A model generated the notes under the pieces. That model was not told where the DNA came from and made no database searches. It saw only the letters and a program-made list of their open reading frames with translations. From an uncultured Prevotella sp. (lineage in GTDB: Bacteria; Bacteroidota; Bacteroidia; Bacteroidales; Bacteroidaceae): a DNA stretch of 28,482 bases. Position 1 is the stretch's first letter, and each line of letters begins with the position of its first letter. The stretch is taken from assembly GCA_900541575.1 (NCBI GenBank), contig UQKO01000032.1, forward strand, positions 1 through 28,482, given 5' to 3'. The position numbers were made by a program, and so were the translations under genes. Of the stretch, positions 7,340-16,987 are shown piece by piece.

Positions 7340-7897
7340 ATGCTACTCAATTTTTTCCTTACGTGCAACAAGATTGGAGCGCTCACATTAGGCGGTGGTT
7401 ATGCCATGATACAGGTGATGGAACGCGAATTTGTGGACAAGAATCACTGGCTCGACAAACAGGAATTTATGGACATTCTCATCGTGGCACAATCCACTCC
7501 GGGCATTTTCGCCATCGACATGGCAAGTCACATCGGCTACAAGGCTCGCGGCGTGTGGGGAGGCATCGTGGGAGCGCTTGGCATTGCCCTCCCCTCCATC
7601 ATTGCCATTACGCTGATTGCAATGTTCTTCCACTCCTTTAAGGATAATGCTTACGTAATGAAATTTTTCGCCACAGTACGCCCTGCCGTAGTGGCCTTAA
7701 TCGCTGTGCCTTGTTTCAATATGGCAAAGACTGCAAAAATCAATCGACACACACTGTGGATACCCATCCTAACTTGTCTGCTCATCTCTTTTTGCGGTGT
7801 ATCGCCCATTCTCATCATCGTAGCTGCGGGCATTGGCGGATACTTGTGGGGAAGGATGAAACAGAATACCAATGAAGGAACAAAGGATAACAAGTAA
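7340..7897 (+). CDS. Chromate transporter family protein, single CHR domain (first of pair)
   Basis: An inner-membrane protein of the CHR family. Split pairs of single-domain proteins usually work together, in known cases exporting chromate by proton antiport; the natural substrate here is unknown. The 185 residues carry the family motif TLGGGYAM near the N-terminus, then WLDKQEFMDILIVAQSTPG and several hydrophobic helices (GGIVGALGIALPSIIAITLIAMFF, VALIAVPCF, LIIVAAGIGGYLWG). I chose the ATG at 7340 because the family start (MLLNFFLTCNKIGALTLGGG) is there and a promoter box lies inside the 38-codon upstream extension. The second half-gene follows after 105 nt. Confidence 0.88.
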   Translation: MLLNFFLTCNKIGALTLGGGYAMIQVMEREFVDKNHWLDKQEFMDILIVAQSTPGIFAIDMASHIGYKARGVWGGIVGALGIALPSIIAITLIAMFFHSFKDNAYVMKFFATVRPAVVALIAVPCFNMAKTAKINRHTLWIPILTCLLISFCGVSPILIIVAAGIGGYLWGRMKQNTNEGTKDNK

Positions 7898-8002
7898 CAC
7901 TTGTAACACAACGGATTATACTTAGTTAAGGAACAGGATTCCTTTACACGTTAGCCCAACGGCCTAATAGCCTTATGACCCTCTAACAAACCATATACAC
8001 AC

Positions 8003-8575
8003 ATGATATTTCTCAAACTATTCCTTATATTTACAAAGATAGGCACCTTCAACTTTGGCGGTGGCTATGCCATGCTTTCGCTCATTCACAATGAAGTGGT
8101 GATTAAGAACCAGTGGCTCACGAATGCAGAATTTACCGACATTGTGGCTATCAGCCAATCTACTCCTGGCCCTATCGGTATCAATGCAGCCACCTACGTA
8201 GGCTATACTTCTGTGCTCCACGATGGTTATCCTGTATGGGCGGCCGTGCTGGGTGCTGCATTGGCTTCGCTCTCCATCATGTGGCTGCCATTTATCATTA
8301 TGATAGCCATTAGCCACTATTTGCTCAAGCACAAAGATTCGCCCCTAGTGAGCAATATCTTCGCTGGCCTGCGTCCTGCCATCATTGGCTTGATAGCCGC
8401 TGCTGCCGTATTGCTCATGTCAAAGGAAAACTTTGGTTCACCACAAGACAATCCCTGGACTTTTGCCTTGAACGTGGGCATCTTCATTGCTGCCTTTGCC
8501 TTAACAAAATGGCGCAAGACCAACCCTATACTAGTAATGCTAGTGGCAGGAGCAATAGGACTTGCTATTTACTAA
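8003..8575 (+). CDS. Chromate transporter family protein, single CHR domain (second of pair)
   Basis: The partner of the upstream CHR protein: 190 residues with the same order of motifs, TFNFGGGYAMLSLI near the N-terminus, then WLTNAEFTDIVAISQSTPGPIGINAATYVGY, and five or six hydrophobic stretches to the C-terminus (MLVAGAIGLAIY). The two probably make a heterodimer with antiparallel halves, as proposed for split CHR pairs. Start at ATG 8003 (MIFLKLFLIFTKIG). The gap to the first gene (105 nt) shows no terminator. Chromate resistance itself is not shown; the family is common in gut Bacteroidales without chromate exposure. Confidence 0.88.
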   Translation: MIFLKLFLIFTKIGTFNFGGGYAMLSLIHNEVVIKNQWLTNAEFTDIVAISQSTPGPIGINAATYVGYTSVLHDGYPVWAAVLGAALASLSIMWLPFIIMIAISHYLLKHKDSPLVSNIFAGLRPAIIGLIAAAAVLLMSKENFGSPQDNPWTFALNVGIFIAAFALTKWRKTNPILVMLVAGAIGLAIY

Positions 8576-8693
8576 TGTAGGGCGGATTTTTAGATACAAG
8601 GGAACCTAGCTATCTTGCGAGAGATTCTGCTAGTTGTCTGAAATTCTTTTTGCAACAATCCTGTATATCATAATAATACGTACAACATTATTG

Positions 8694-8724
8694 TTGCATT
8701 ATCTTAGATTTATTCGTACCTTTA
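8694..8724 (+). promoter_or_regulatory. Promoter of the GH84 gene
   Basis: TTG (8694-8696), a 20-nt spacer and TACCTTTA (8717-8724) fit the Bacteroidetes -33/-7 pattern except for the last base. It lies 44 nt before the chosen ATG at 8769, so the longer ORF starting at 8634 would not be wholly transcribed from it. Confidence 0.6.
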
Positions 8725-8768
8725 CACACGAAAATATTATCTATTCATTACAAAATTTCTCTAAAACT

Positions 8769-11603
8769 ATGAACTCGTTGAAAAGAGTATGCTTGATGTG
8801 GCTCTGCGCCTTAGCAGTACAAGTGACTGCGTGGGCTCAACAGGTGCAAGTGTCGCCTGTACCACAATCAGTGAATTGGGGCGAAAAGGCTTTTGCTTCG
8901 GCTGGGGCGAAATTCGCTATTAAAAAAGCAGCTACAACAGATGCTTATGCTGTGGCCTTGCTGCAAGAAAGACTCACACAGGCCAATGATGGCATTAGCC
9001 TGACAATAGGCAAAAAGGGAGAAGAAACAGTGAGCGCCGTTGAAGCCAACATTCCTTCAACGGCTGAAGGTTACTATCTGAAAGTAGCAGCCGATGGTAT
9101 CGTAGTGGCTGGTACGGACGATGCGGGTACTTACTACGGCGTGCAAACTCTCCTACAAATATTGGCACAGCCTAACGTGATGAGCGTTGAAATTAAGGAC
9201 TATCCAGCTTGCGCCCAGCGTGGTGTGATCGAAGGTTTCTACGGAAACCCTTGGAGCGATGCCGACCGTAAGAGTCAATTCGACTTCTATGGTAAGAACA
9301 AGCTGAATATCTACGTGTATGGTCCCAAAGACGACCCTTACCATCGCGAAAAGTGGAGAGAAAACTACCCTGATGATAAAGCTGCCGTTATTCGCAGCTT
9401 GGCCGAAGCGGCTAAGAAGAACCACGTATCGTTTGTGTGGGCTATCCACACGGGTGGCTCTATCAATAACAGCGAAAGCGATTTCAAAGCCGTTGTGAAT
9501 AAGTTGGAACACGTTTACTCTCTCGGTGTGCGCAACTTCTCTATCTTCTTCGACGACTTTGGTGGTGCCGATGCTGACCTGCAAGTGGCTGAATGCAACT
9601 ATGTGTGGGAAAACTTTATTATGAAGCACGACGATTTGAATAAGTTGTCTATGTGTCCTACAAAGTATAATGCAGCTTATGCTGGTTGGAGCAAGAACGA
9701 TGCCTATTTGCGCGGCTTGGGCAATGGCTTGCATAAGGGCATTGAGGTAATGTGGACAGGTGATGGCGTGGCCGATATGATCAACCAAAGCGATTTGGAC
9801 TTCTTCAAAACAGCCACCAACGGCCTTGCTCCCTTTATTTGGCTCAACTACCCTGTAAACGACTATTGCATTGGTCACATGCTTATGGGCAAGTTCTACG
9901 GAAACGACCAGGGCGACAATGCTTTTGGTAGCAAGATGACCGCCTTCACTAGCAACCCGATGGAATATGCAGAAGCATCGAAGGTGGCTCTTTATGGCGT
10001 AGCCGATTACTCATGGAACATGAAAGACTACAACCCCGAGGCCAACTGGGAACGTGCTATTAAGTATCTGATGCCCAACAACACCGAAGCTTTCCACGTG
10101 TTCTGTGAGCACAACGTCGATCTCGGTACGACCGTACATGGTCTGCGTCGCGAGGGAGAAAGTCCTAACTTTAATGTCAACGGCACTCGCGAGGAGCAAA
10201 AGGCACAGTACGACCTAATGGTAACATCGGCCGATGCACTGCTTGCCGACACTTACAACCCCGCACTCATCACCGAAATCACACCATGGTTGCTGAAAAT
10301 GAAGTATATGGGTCAGCGCGGACAAAAGATGGTGGAAATGTGGAATAACCTTGAACAAAACGATGCCGAGAGTTTCCTTCAAAACTATCGTGACATCCAA
10401 ACAATCTCTGACAAGGAAGATGCACTTATTTCACGCAACTTTGAAGGCACCATTAAGAGCGCTAAGCCCGTGGTAGCGAGCCAAAAGGTGGAGCCCTTCT
10501 TAAAAAAGCAACTGAATGAATTAGTTTCTGCTTACAAGGCCAAATTCACTGAAGGTTGGGAGAACTTCCCCGCACAAGTGCTCGAAACAGGTACCTATTA
10601 CATTAAGTACAATGGCAAATACCTTTACGACAAAAATGCTTCGGCTGACCGCACAAGCGACTACCCCATCTGGGCCGACGAAATTGACGATGCTCAGCCA
10701 CAAAAGTGCGAATGGAATATTAGTCTTGACACCAACACTGGCCGTTACAAGATAACCAATGCACAAGATGGACGCTACGTTAACGAAAACGGCAATTTCT
10801 GGGCTGACAAGACTCTCAACCCCTACGATGCCGATTGGCACAGCTACACCATTTACCGTGTAAATGGAAAGTACGCCATTCAAACGACCTCGAAGGTTGG
10901 AAACAAGTTCATGGGCGCCGACAACACTAAAATCATCAAGGTAAACACCCCGTTGAGCAAGGACAAAAACAACAACCCCATCCTTAACGTCAACGATGCC
11001 ATCTTTGAAATTATCCCTATTAAGGGAAATGACACGGAACACCCCATTATCGAAAGCGGTAAGAGTTACTACATCAAAAACGCGGAAGGTAACTACCTCA
11101 CCACGACCTCTGCTCTCACTGCTTTGAGTCGCCCAACATTCAAAGCAAAGGCCACTAATAGTAATGCGCTCAAATATCAGAAGTGGATTTTCAGTATCGA
11201 CGAAACCACTGGTAGATGGAAGATTGCCTACAATAGCAGCAAATTCCTTGACGAAGAAGGCCGTATCAACCAAAACGCATATTTTCCCGAGTGGAACTCT
11301 TTAATCTTGAGCGAAATTGGTGGCAAATGGGCCATGCAAAGTGTGACACCGAATGCTGCACCGCGTGTGTGGGGCATTACTACACAAAACAATATCAACT
11401 ATGCTAATGCCGAACTGAAAGATTGCTATGTATTCAGCATTGTAGATGTTGATACTGACGATGCGCAAACAGGTGTAAGCTCCGTGCTCATTGAAAATGC
11501 AGCAGGCGATAATCAATGCTTCTACGACCTTTCAGGACGCAAAGTAACGAAGCCCCTAAAGCACGGCGTTTACATTAAGAATGGTAAAAAAATAATGAAG
11601 TAA
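8769..11603 (+). CDS. Secreted GH84 beta-N-acetylglucosaminidase with C-terminal lectin-like repeats
   Basis: A 944-residue exported glycosidase. It has a signal peptide (MNSLKRVCLMWLCALAVQVTAWA), then a hexosaminidase N-terminal domain (VSPVPQSVNW to about residue 145). The GH84 barrel starts at RGVIEGFYGNPW (151-162) and carries the adjacent catalytic Asp262-Asp263 in IFFDDFGG, as in family enzymes using substrate-assisted catalysis. A helical region follows. Then come two repeats of a beta-trefoil/ricin-like type (GTYYIKYNGKYLYD and KSYYIKNAEGNYLTT, each followed by a W-x-I-S/F-x-x-x-x-TGR segment). The tail YDLSGRKV...HGVYIKNGKKIM resembles a type 9 secretion or surface-sorting tail. Known substrates are GlcNAc beta-linkages in host glycans or O-GlcNAc proteins. 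The ATG at 8769 was chosen for its signal peptide and promoter. It lies near a SusC/D pair and GH123. Confidence 0.9.
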   Translation: MNSLKRVCLMWLCALAVQVTAWAQQVQVSPVPQSVNWGEKAFASAGAKFAIKKAATTDAYAVALLQERLTQANDGISLTIGKKGEETVSAVEANIPSTAEGYYLKVAADGIVVAGTDDAGTYYGVQTLLQILAQPNVMSVEIKDYPACAQRGVIEGFYGNPWSDADRKSQFDFYGKNKLNIYVYGPKDDPYHREKWRENYPDDKAAVIRSLAEAAKKNHVSFVWAIHTGGSINNSESDFKAVVNKLEHVYSLGVRNFSIFFDDFGGADADLQVAECNYVWENFIMKHDDLNKLSMCPTKYNAAYAGWSKNDAYLRGLGNGLHKGIEVMWTGDGVADMINQSDLDFFKTATNGLAPFIWLNYPVNDYCIGHMLMGKFYGNDQGDNAFGSKMTAFTSNPMEYAEASKVALYGVADYSWNMKDYNPEANWERAIKYLMPNNTEAFHVFCEHNVDLGTTVHGLRREGESPNFNVNGTREEQKAQYDLMVTSADALLADTYNPALITEITPWLLKMKYMGQRGQKMVEMWNNLEQNDAESFLQNYRDIQTISDKEDALISRNFEGTIKSAKPVVASQKVEPFLKKQLNELVSAYKAKFTEGWENFPAQVLETGTYYIKYNGKYLYDKNASADRTSDYPIWADEIDDAQPQKCEWNISLDTNTGRYKITNAQDGRYVNENGNFWADKTLNPYDADWHSYTIYRVNGKYAIQTTSKVGNKFMGADNTKIIKVNTPLSKDKNNNPILNVNDAIFEIIPIKGNDTEHPIIESGKSYYIKNAEGNYLTTTSALTALSRPTFKAKATNSNALKYQKWIFSIDETTGRWKIAYNSSKFLDEEGRINQNAYFPEWNSLILSEIGGKWAMQSVTPNAAPRVWGITTQNNINYANAELKDCYVFSIVDVDTDDAQTGVSSVLIENAAGDNQCFYDLSGRKVTKPLKHGVYIKNGKKIMK

Positions 11604-11643
11604 ATCGTCAAGATTTCTTAGTTGACCCAATCACAAACTACTC

Positions 11644-11697
11644 AAAAGCAAACTCGCAACTCTAGTGAAATCACTGAAGTTGCGAGTTTGCTTTTTT
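11644..11697 (+). terminator. Intrinsic terminator after the GH84 gene
   Basis: AAAAGCAAACTCGCAACT (11644-11661) is the exact complement of AGTTGCGAGTTTGCTTTT (11678-11695): an 18-bp stem, 16-nt loop and a run of six T (11692-11697). It starts 41 nt after the GH84 stop. The A-run on the left makes it potentially active in both directions, although the minus-strand susD gene ends much farther away. Confidence 0.88.
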
Positions 11698-11909
11698 GAA
11701 TATTGCTGTCCGCGAAACCTCAAAAGAGCATAGAAATCCTATTTGAAATGACCATAAATAGGCATTGCTGATGATTTTTTGAAAAGGTAAGCCTCTTTCA
11801 TCGTATAGATGCAGCCTATCTTATGCAAAATAGCCCAGAGGAGTGATTTCTGGTGAGAAGAATCAGCCCCTATTTATGTTGCTTGCAATGTTTTACTGGA
11901 TAGCATTTA

Positions 11910-12024
11910 TTATCAAGCCTAAACGAAGGCTTTTCCGTCCCGTTTTGATAGTTCTTCCACCGAGCGGTGTACGATGGAAGGATGGGCATTTGTGAACGGC
12001 AGGATGCCTGTTTGCAAACGGCTA
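11910..12024 (+). repeat. Copy A of an element flanking the SusCD pair
   Basis: From TATCAAGC onward this segment aligns with 16988-17152 in the same orientation. Shared words include ATCAAGC, AGGC, TTCCGT, TCTTCC, GCGGTG, ACGA, GATGG and CATTTG, then AACGGC/GACGGC near the end. Copy A holds one palindromic core CACCGAGCGGTG (11958-11969), itself inside CTTCCA...TGGAAG, where copy B holds three tandem cores. It lies in the gene-free gap downstream of susD. Confidence 0.6.
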
Positions 12025-12310
12025 AAAGCTTATTTGCGAACAGCTATACGTTCTTGCAGCGATGATATTTTCATCGAAGAAAGGTGTGTATAGCTTTTTA
12101 TCATCCATTTAGCGATGAGTCTCATGCATGCTCGGCATCGAGCCTCGCATGCCTGGCCGAAGCGAGACGCTTCGCCCCCACTGCCTATTGGGCAAGAGCT
12201 TTAGCGGACAGCAATATTTTTTAAACAACACTACGAAAGATGTCCATAGCACCTCCCACGATAAAAAGAATCCTATAGAGATGATTGCCTTAGGGAAGGG
12301 CATGGGAAAC
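12025..12310. other. Gene-free gap after susD with several stem-loops
   Basis: No convincing gene is seen. AGCTATAC (12042-12049) pairs with GTATAGCT (12088-12095) around an inner CGATGA/TCATCG stem, followed by plus-strand T's. CGAAGCG-AGA-CGCTTCG (12158-12174) is a perfect tight hairpin. Any of these could end the minus-strand susD transcript, but none has a clear U-tract on that strand. A 64-codon minus-strand ORF (12109-12303) has no recognisable features. Confidence 0.45.
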
Positions 12311-13942
12311 CTACTCGTAGCCTTTATTCTGCTTGTATTGCTTGTTCAAGTCCAAACATTTCTGCGGAATGGGGAATACGGTAGTAAAACCTGTTTCTTC
12401 GCCGTCAATAGGAGTACGTTGGTCGTATGCCTTGGTATACTTTCCAAATCGTATGAGGTCTTGACGTCTCCATCCTTCCCATACCAATTCTAAAAGGCGC
12501 TCTTTGAGTAGGTTATCCAAATTGGCTTCTACCAATGGCATCCCGACTCTCTCTCTTACGGCATTTAGTTCGGAAGAACCATCCTCGCCATTTCGCACCT
12601 TTGCTTCGGATTCCATCAACAGGGCATCAGCGTATCTAAAGAGGACAATGTCATTGTCTATCTGTTTGCCATCGGAATAGGCAGTTCTGTCTACTTCGTA
12701 TTTCTTCACACGGGCGCCAGCAGTCTGTTTATACGGACTATCGCTGAGATTCAGTTTCACTGCTAACGGCATATAAATGAGAGGTTCTCCATTATCAAGA
12801 TATACCTGCTTTCCATCGACTACAACCCTATCGGCATAGAATTTGGTTTGGAATCTATTGTCCACATGGTCTGTGCCATAACCGAAAGCCTTAACAGTTG
12901 AGATGGTTGCACAGGTGCCGTTTTCGGAAGAGCAGCCGTAAGCACCGCCATGCTTGTAGTGACGTGAGCGGAACAGATAGTGATACTCGTTCAGATAAAG
13001 GTTCTTGTCCAAAGGGATGGTGAAAATGTTTTCTTTGGAACTTTCATTGTGAACGGCAAAATTTGAGGCATAGTCGCTCTCTAGCTCATACCCTTCTTGC
13101 CTCAGTTGCTCGCAATACCAGATACAGGTCTCCCATGCATTCTTCGTTTCTCCATTTACCTGGAAGAATATATTTTTACCATCTTGACGACTGCCGTTTG
13201 TCCAATTATCAATGGTGTAGACCTCCGCATTTAGGGCCAACTTGGCAAGCAAAAAATGAACAACAGGGCGTGTCACTCGTCCGTAGTAGTCACCCTTTAC
13301 ATTGGAATGCTCGTCAGCTAACAGCGGAGCAACTTCCTGCAACTCATTGAATATAAAATGAAACACCTCGCTTCGCTCGCGTTGCACGACTTGTTCTAGT
13401 TTCACATCATAGGATGTCACAATAGGAACACGTCCAAACATATCCATTGCATAATAATAGAACAAAGCACGTACAGCTCTCACCTCGGCAGAGAATGCTT
13501 TCGCCTGCTGATCGGAAAGCAGATTCTTGTGACTATCAATAATGGATAGCGATTGGTTGGACAGAACAATAACCTTGAACAGATATTTCCATACATTATA
13601 GAAATAGATATCATTGGCATTCCACTTATGCTGATACATATTCTCCCACAGGCCACCATCGTACCAGTCGCCGCCACGAATCGGGTTCATGGCTTCATCG
13701 GTTGTCAGAGTGTTGTAGTCGTATATACCACGACAGGTGCCTTGCAGTCCTTCCGATTCTTGATTGCTTCCTATATAGTTGTAGAGCGAAGCCACTGCAT
13801 TTTTATATATATTGTCAGCATTATTGTAAATAGCCTCTTGGCCAATCTGGTCTTTAGGATGCTCGTCTAAGCACCCGCAGAAGCACAACGGCATTGATGC
13901 CCAAATAAGATAACCCAAAATCTTTTTCATACTCTTTCGCAT
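12311..13942 (-). CDS. SusD/RagB-family outer-membrane glycan-binding lipoprotein
   Basis: A surface lipoprotein that caps a SusC-type transporter and binds its ligand. The 543 residues fit the family. It has a lipoprotein signal (MKKILGYLIWASMPLCFCGC, with the acylated Cys followed by LDEHPKDQ). The typical SusD core includes SLYNYIGSN, AEVRAVRALFYYYAMDMFGRVPIVTS (the TPR-like family signature) and ALLMESEAKVRNG. The end, KCLDLNKQYKQNKGYE, is the usual family C-terminus. The start codon abuts the SusC stop (TAAATG), so translation is coupled; a second ATG at 13930 (MKKILG) is also possible. The partner SusC gene carries an in-frame TAG, so the function of this protein is uncertain. Confidence 0.93.
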   Translation of the reverse strand: MRKSMKKILGYLIWASMPLCFCGCLDEHPKDQIGQEAIYNNADNIYKNAVASLYNYIGSNQESEGLQGTCRGIYDYNTLTTDEAMNPIRGGDWYDGGLWENMYQHKWNANDIYFYNVWKYLFKVIVLSNQSLSIIDSHKNLLSDQQAKAFSAEVRAVRALFYYYAMDMFGRVPIVTSYDVKLEQVVQRERSEVFHFIFNELQEVAPLLADEHSNVKGDYYGRVTRPVVHFLLAKLALNAEVYTIDNWTNGSRQDGKNIFFQVNGETKNAWETCIWYCEQLRQEGYELESDYASNFAVHNESSKENIFTIPLDKNLYLNEYHYLFRSRHYKHGGAYGCSSENGTCATISTVKAFGYGTDHVDNRFQTKFYADRVVVDGKQVYLDNGEPLIYMPLAVKLNLSDSPYKQTAGARVKKYEVDRTAYSDGKQIDNDIVLFRYADALLMESEAKVRNGEDGSSELNAVRERVGMPLVEANLDNLLKERLLELVWEGWRRQDLIRFGKYTKAYDQRTPIDGEETGFTTVFPIPQKCLDLNKQYKQNKGYE

Positions 13943-16642
13943 TTAAAATTGCACACTTAATCCTAATGAATAGGTGCGGTACAACGGATAGTTGCGCTTA
14001 TCGTCGATACCCATTGTGCTATTCACAACGTAACTATTTATCATTGGAGTCAGTCCTTTATAGGCGGTGATAGTTCCCAGATTGCTGATGTTGCACGACA
14101 CACGCAACGAACGAATGACTTTGCTTTTCAATGGTACGTTATAACCGATGGTAAGATGCTCAAAATTCAGATAATTGCCTTTTTCAAGCCAATAGTCGGA
14201 GACTCTCTGATCGGTGATATTCTTCTGCGGAGCGTCCTTTAATACATTATAGCTCGGGAAACTTGCCATGCTGGTATAAGCCAGTCCCGTTCCGTTGAAG
14301 ATCTTATGACCAAATGCACCATTCATCTGCAACGAGATATAAAAATCCTTGTATCTAAAACTGATGTTTGAACCGAGCGTCACCTTGGGAGTAGCCTGTC
14401 CAGCGATATATCTGTCACCTCTGTCGCTTAGGTCGATCTTGCCATTGTGGTCGAGGTCCTCAATATCGTAAAAGTAGCTACCATTTTCGTTCTTAACGAG
14501 CCCCTTGCAATGAGGAAGATAAAACACTCCTAAAGGTTGCCCGACAATCTGATAGACCACATTGTTATCGCCTCCGTTCTGGCCAGCTCCGTTAAGTGAT
14601 CCAATGGCGGTGATAGGGGCCGCCGACATACTCATGCCCTTGTAATCTCCGCTTAGAGAAAGCAGTTTGTTGCTCTGAAATGCAAGGTTCATGTTGATGT
14701 TCAGCTCCATTTCTTTCTTGCTTATAGGCTGCACGGACAATCCTATTTCAAATCCTCTGTTTGACATTGAGCCGATGTTTGCCAATAAAGTGTTGTAGGC
14801 GAATGGTGGAACAGGCACCTCGTAAGCGTAAAGCATATCAGATGTCTTGGAATAGTAATATTCAGCCGTGAGCATAAGGCGATTGGCAAAAAATCCAAGA
14901 TCGGCACCTATATTAAAGGTCGTTTTTGTTTCCCATTTCAAATCAGGATTGTTATTTCTCACCATTCCAAGGGTCACCGTTGGCGAACTCTTAATAGGCA
15001 CGATACCCGTCTGTCTTACCGTGTTCATAGTGGTATAAGCAGAGATGCCTCCGAGATTGCCTGCCTGTCCCAGACCTGTACGAATTTTAAGAATCGACAA
15101 CGGCTTTACGCCTGCGAGGAAGCCTTCTTTCTTCAAGTCCCAAGTGATTGATACGGACGGGAAGAACCCCCACGTGTTGTTGTCGCCCACCATCGAAGAA
15201 CCATCACCACGCGCATTTACTGACAACGTGTAACGGTCGAGCAGGCTATAGCTAACACTTCCCATTACGGAAGCTAAGGATTGGTCTTCGTAGGTACTTT
15301 CCGTTCCGCCATAAGGTCGAGCGGCTGCTGCTCCCAAATTGTCGTAATGAAACGCATTCGTAGGAATCCCTTTCGCATATACCCAAAAAGATGTCTTTTT
15401 CAACTTACGATATTCGCTACTCGCTTCCACAGAAAAGCCGTGTACACCTAGTTTCTTGTTAAAACTGATGGCTACATTGCCAAGCCATTCTTCCTTCTTG
15501 AATTCACCACGATAGACGTTGCCTTGCGCCCACACCCATGTTGGACAGAATTGTGCATTTTCGGTGGAGCCATACAAGTAAGAACCAAAGGTGGATAGGC
15601 GCCAATTGGGATTGAAGTCATAGCTCAGCTTAATGTGAGCATCAAAGTTTAAGTCTTTGGAATCGTTCTTTTCATCAAGCAAGATACCAGGAGGATTGAT
15701 ATACGTGGCGGTACCATTCTTCACCCAATTCCCATTTTCGTCGGTCCCTGCTGGATAGGTCGGGTTTTGACATGAGGCTGAGTAAAATAGCATTTGAGTA
15801 TCAAATATGTCATGATTCTTGACTGATGAGCCGAACACGCCAAAATCTCCGATAAGCCTGTCGTTAAAGGCTTTCTGTGTTACGTCGACCTTAGCTACGA
15901 AGACACTATAATCCTTTTCCTTGATAATAGTGTTGTGGTCCATGATACCAAATGAAGCGCGGTAGTTAGACTGTGGCGTTCCACCGCTGAATGCAAGGTA
16001 ATGGTTGTTGACAATGCCCGTGCGTGTTATCACTTTATAGAAATCGGTATTATAGCCACCATCATTGCAATATACGCCCAAAGCCTTTGCCGTGGCCACA
16101 TATTCCTTGGCATTTAACATGTTGAGGTGCTTATACATCTGATCGAAACCGACATTCCCCTCATAAGATATCTGGAAACCGCGTCCCGTGCCTTTCTTTG
16201 TCTTTACTTCTATGACACCCGAAGCTCCACGTGAGCCATACATGGCTGTCTCTGCCGCATTTTTCAGTATGCGGAAACTCTCTATGTCGGCAGGATAGAT
16301 TGATGAAAGCATAAGTACGTCGGACGTAACCCCATCTATCAGCACCAACGGATCATTGCCACCGATAACAGAAGTCGTACCACGCACTCGCACACTATTG
16401 AGCATAGCCATACGATCTAGGCCGTTGGATGTTACGTTGACACCTGCCGCCTGACCACTCAACACGTCGAGAGCATTGTTTACGCCGTCCTGGGTAGAAT
16501 GCCTGTCTGCCATCTTTATAATATCATTCCCTCTATCAGTAGAATCCTATTGTTCTGTCGGAACGTACTTTTGTGCAGAAACTAAAGAACTGCAAAAGAA
16601 CGCAATGACAAGGAACGTATACTCTTTTTTACTCTTTGCCAT
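13943..16642 (-). pseudogene. SusC-like TonB-dependent transporter interrupted by an in-frame TAG
   Basis: An outer-membrane beta-barrel importer of the SusC/RagA family. The full frame runs from ATG 16642 and would give 899 codons. A signal peptide (AKSKKEYTFLVIAFFCSSLV then SAQ) is followed at codon 32 by TAG (16549-16547). The same frame then goes straight into the plug domain (NNALDVLSGQAAGV, VRVRGTTSVIGGNDPLVLIDGV, NAAETAMYGSRGASGVIEVKTKKG) and barrel, ending SLGLSVQF with a C-terminal Phe. No further lesion was seen. The 856-residue ORF from ATG 16513 lacks a signal peptide, so its product could not reach the outer membrane. The usual carboxypeptidase-like N-terminal domain and TonB box are absent, so this is a short-N-terminus variant. 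Readthrough or a sequence error are alternatives. Confidence 0.75.
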
Positions 16643-16681
16643 CTTCTATTTTTCTTTATTTACCGTGGATGTGAATGAATA

Positions 16682-16749
16682 ATAAAAGTAAAGTTAATAT
16701 AGAATCTTCAAGGAAACACTCTCCGACCATAGATTTATGCTATATTAAC
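16682..16749 (-). promoter_or_regulatory. Candidate susC promoter and flanking inverted repeat
   Basis: On the minus strand TACTTTTA (16689-16682) resembles the -7 box, with a TTG (in CTTGAAG) about 18 nt upstream. The perfect 10-bp inverted repeat GTTAATATAG (16693-16702) / CTATATTAAC (16740-16749) brackets the -33 region. It may be an operator or an unstable hairpin. No regulator gene for the SusCD pair is visible nearby. Confidence 0.4.
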
Positions 16750-16987
16750 TAACCTACTTTCGACAGTAACTATTCAGCGATAGTAATAGCTTATGAGTTT
16801 CTTTCTTTCAAAATTCTTTTCTCCCCTTTCTATTACTGGGTGAAAAAGCCCCTTTACTTAGCCTTTTCGGTGCGAAGAAATAGTTCTTCTTCAAGGCACG
16901 TAATTTCTTCCTCTGCGTAGAGAGAAAATTACCCCTTGTGAACGGAGGTATGCGTAAACTGCGAACGGAGTGCTACGAACTTCGTCA
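16750..16987. other. Gene-free region upstream of susC
   Basis: No gene is seen. A hairpin-like GTAATTTcttcctct / agagagaAAATTAC occurs at about 16900-16932, and GAAGAAATAGTTCTTC just before it. These lie between the susC promoter and repeat copy B. Confidence 0.4.

Noticed and set aside
8634..8768. 45-codon N-terminal extension of the GH84 protein
   Set aside because: It covers the promoter and would bury the signal peptide.
9153..9878. 241-codon minus-strand ORF inside the GH84 gene
   Set aside because: It lies antisense to a strongly supported gene and has no recognisable domain.
12109..12303. 64-codon minus-strand ORF downstream of susD
   Set aside because: Its end is made of the local hairpins and no family features were seen.
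16547..16549. TAG as a recoded sense codon (stop reassignment)
   Set aside because: Other genes in the window end in TAG (leuD, susD) where full-length proteins are expected, so general reassignment is unlikely.
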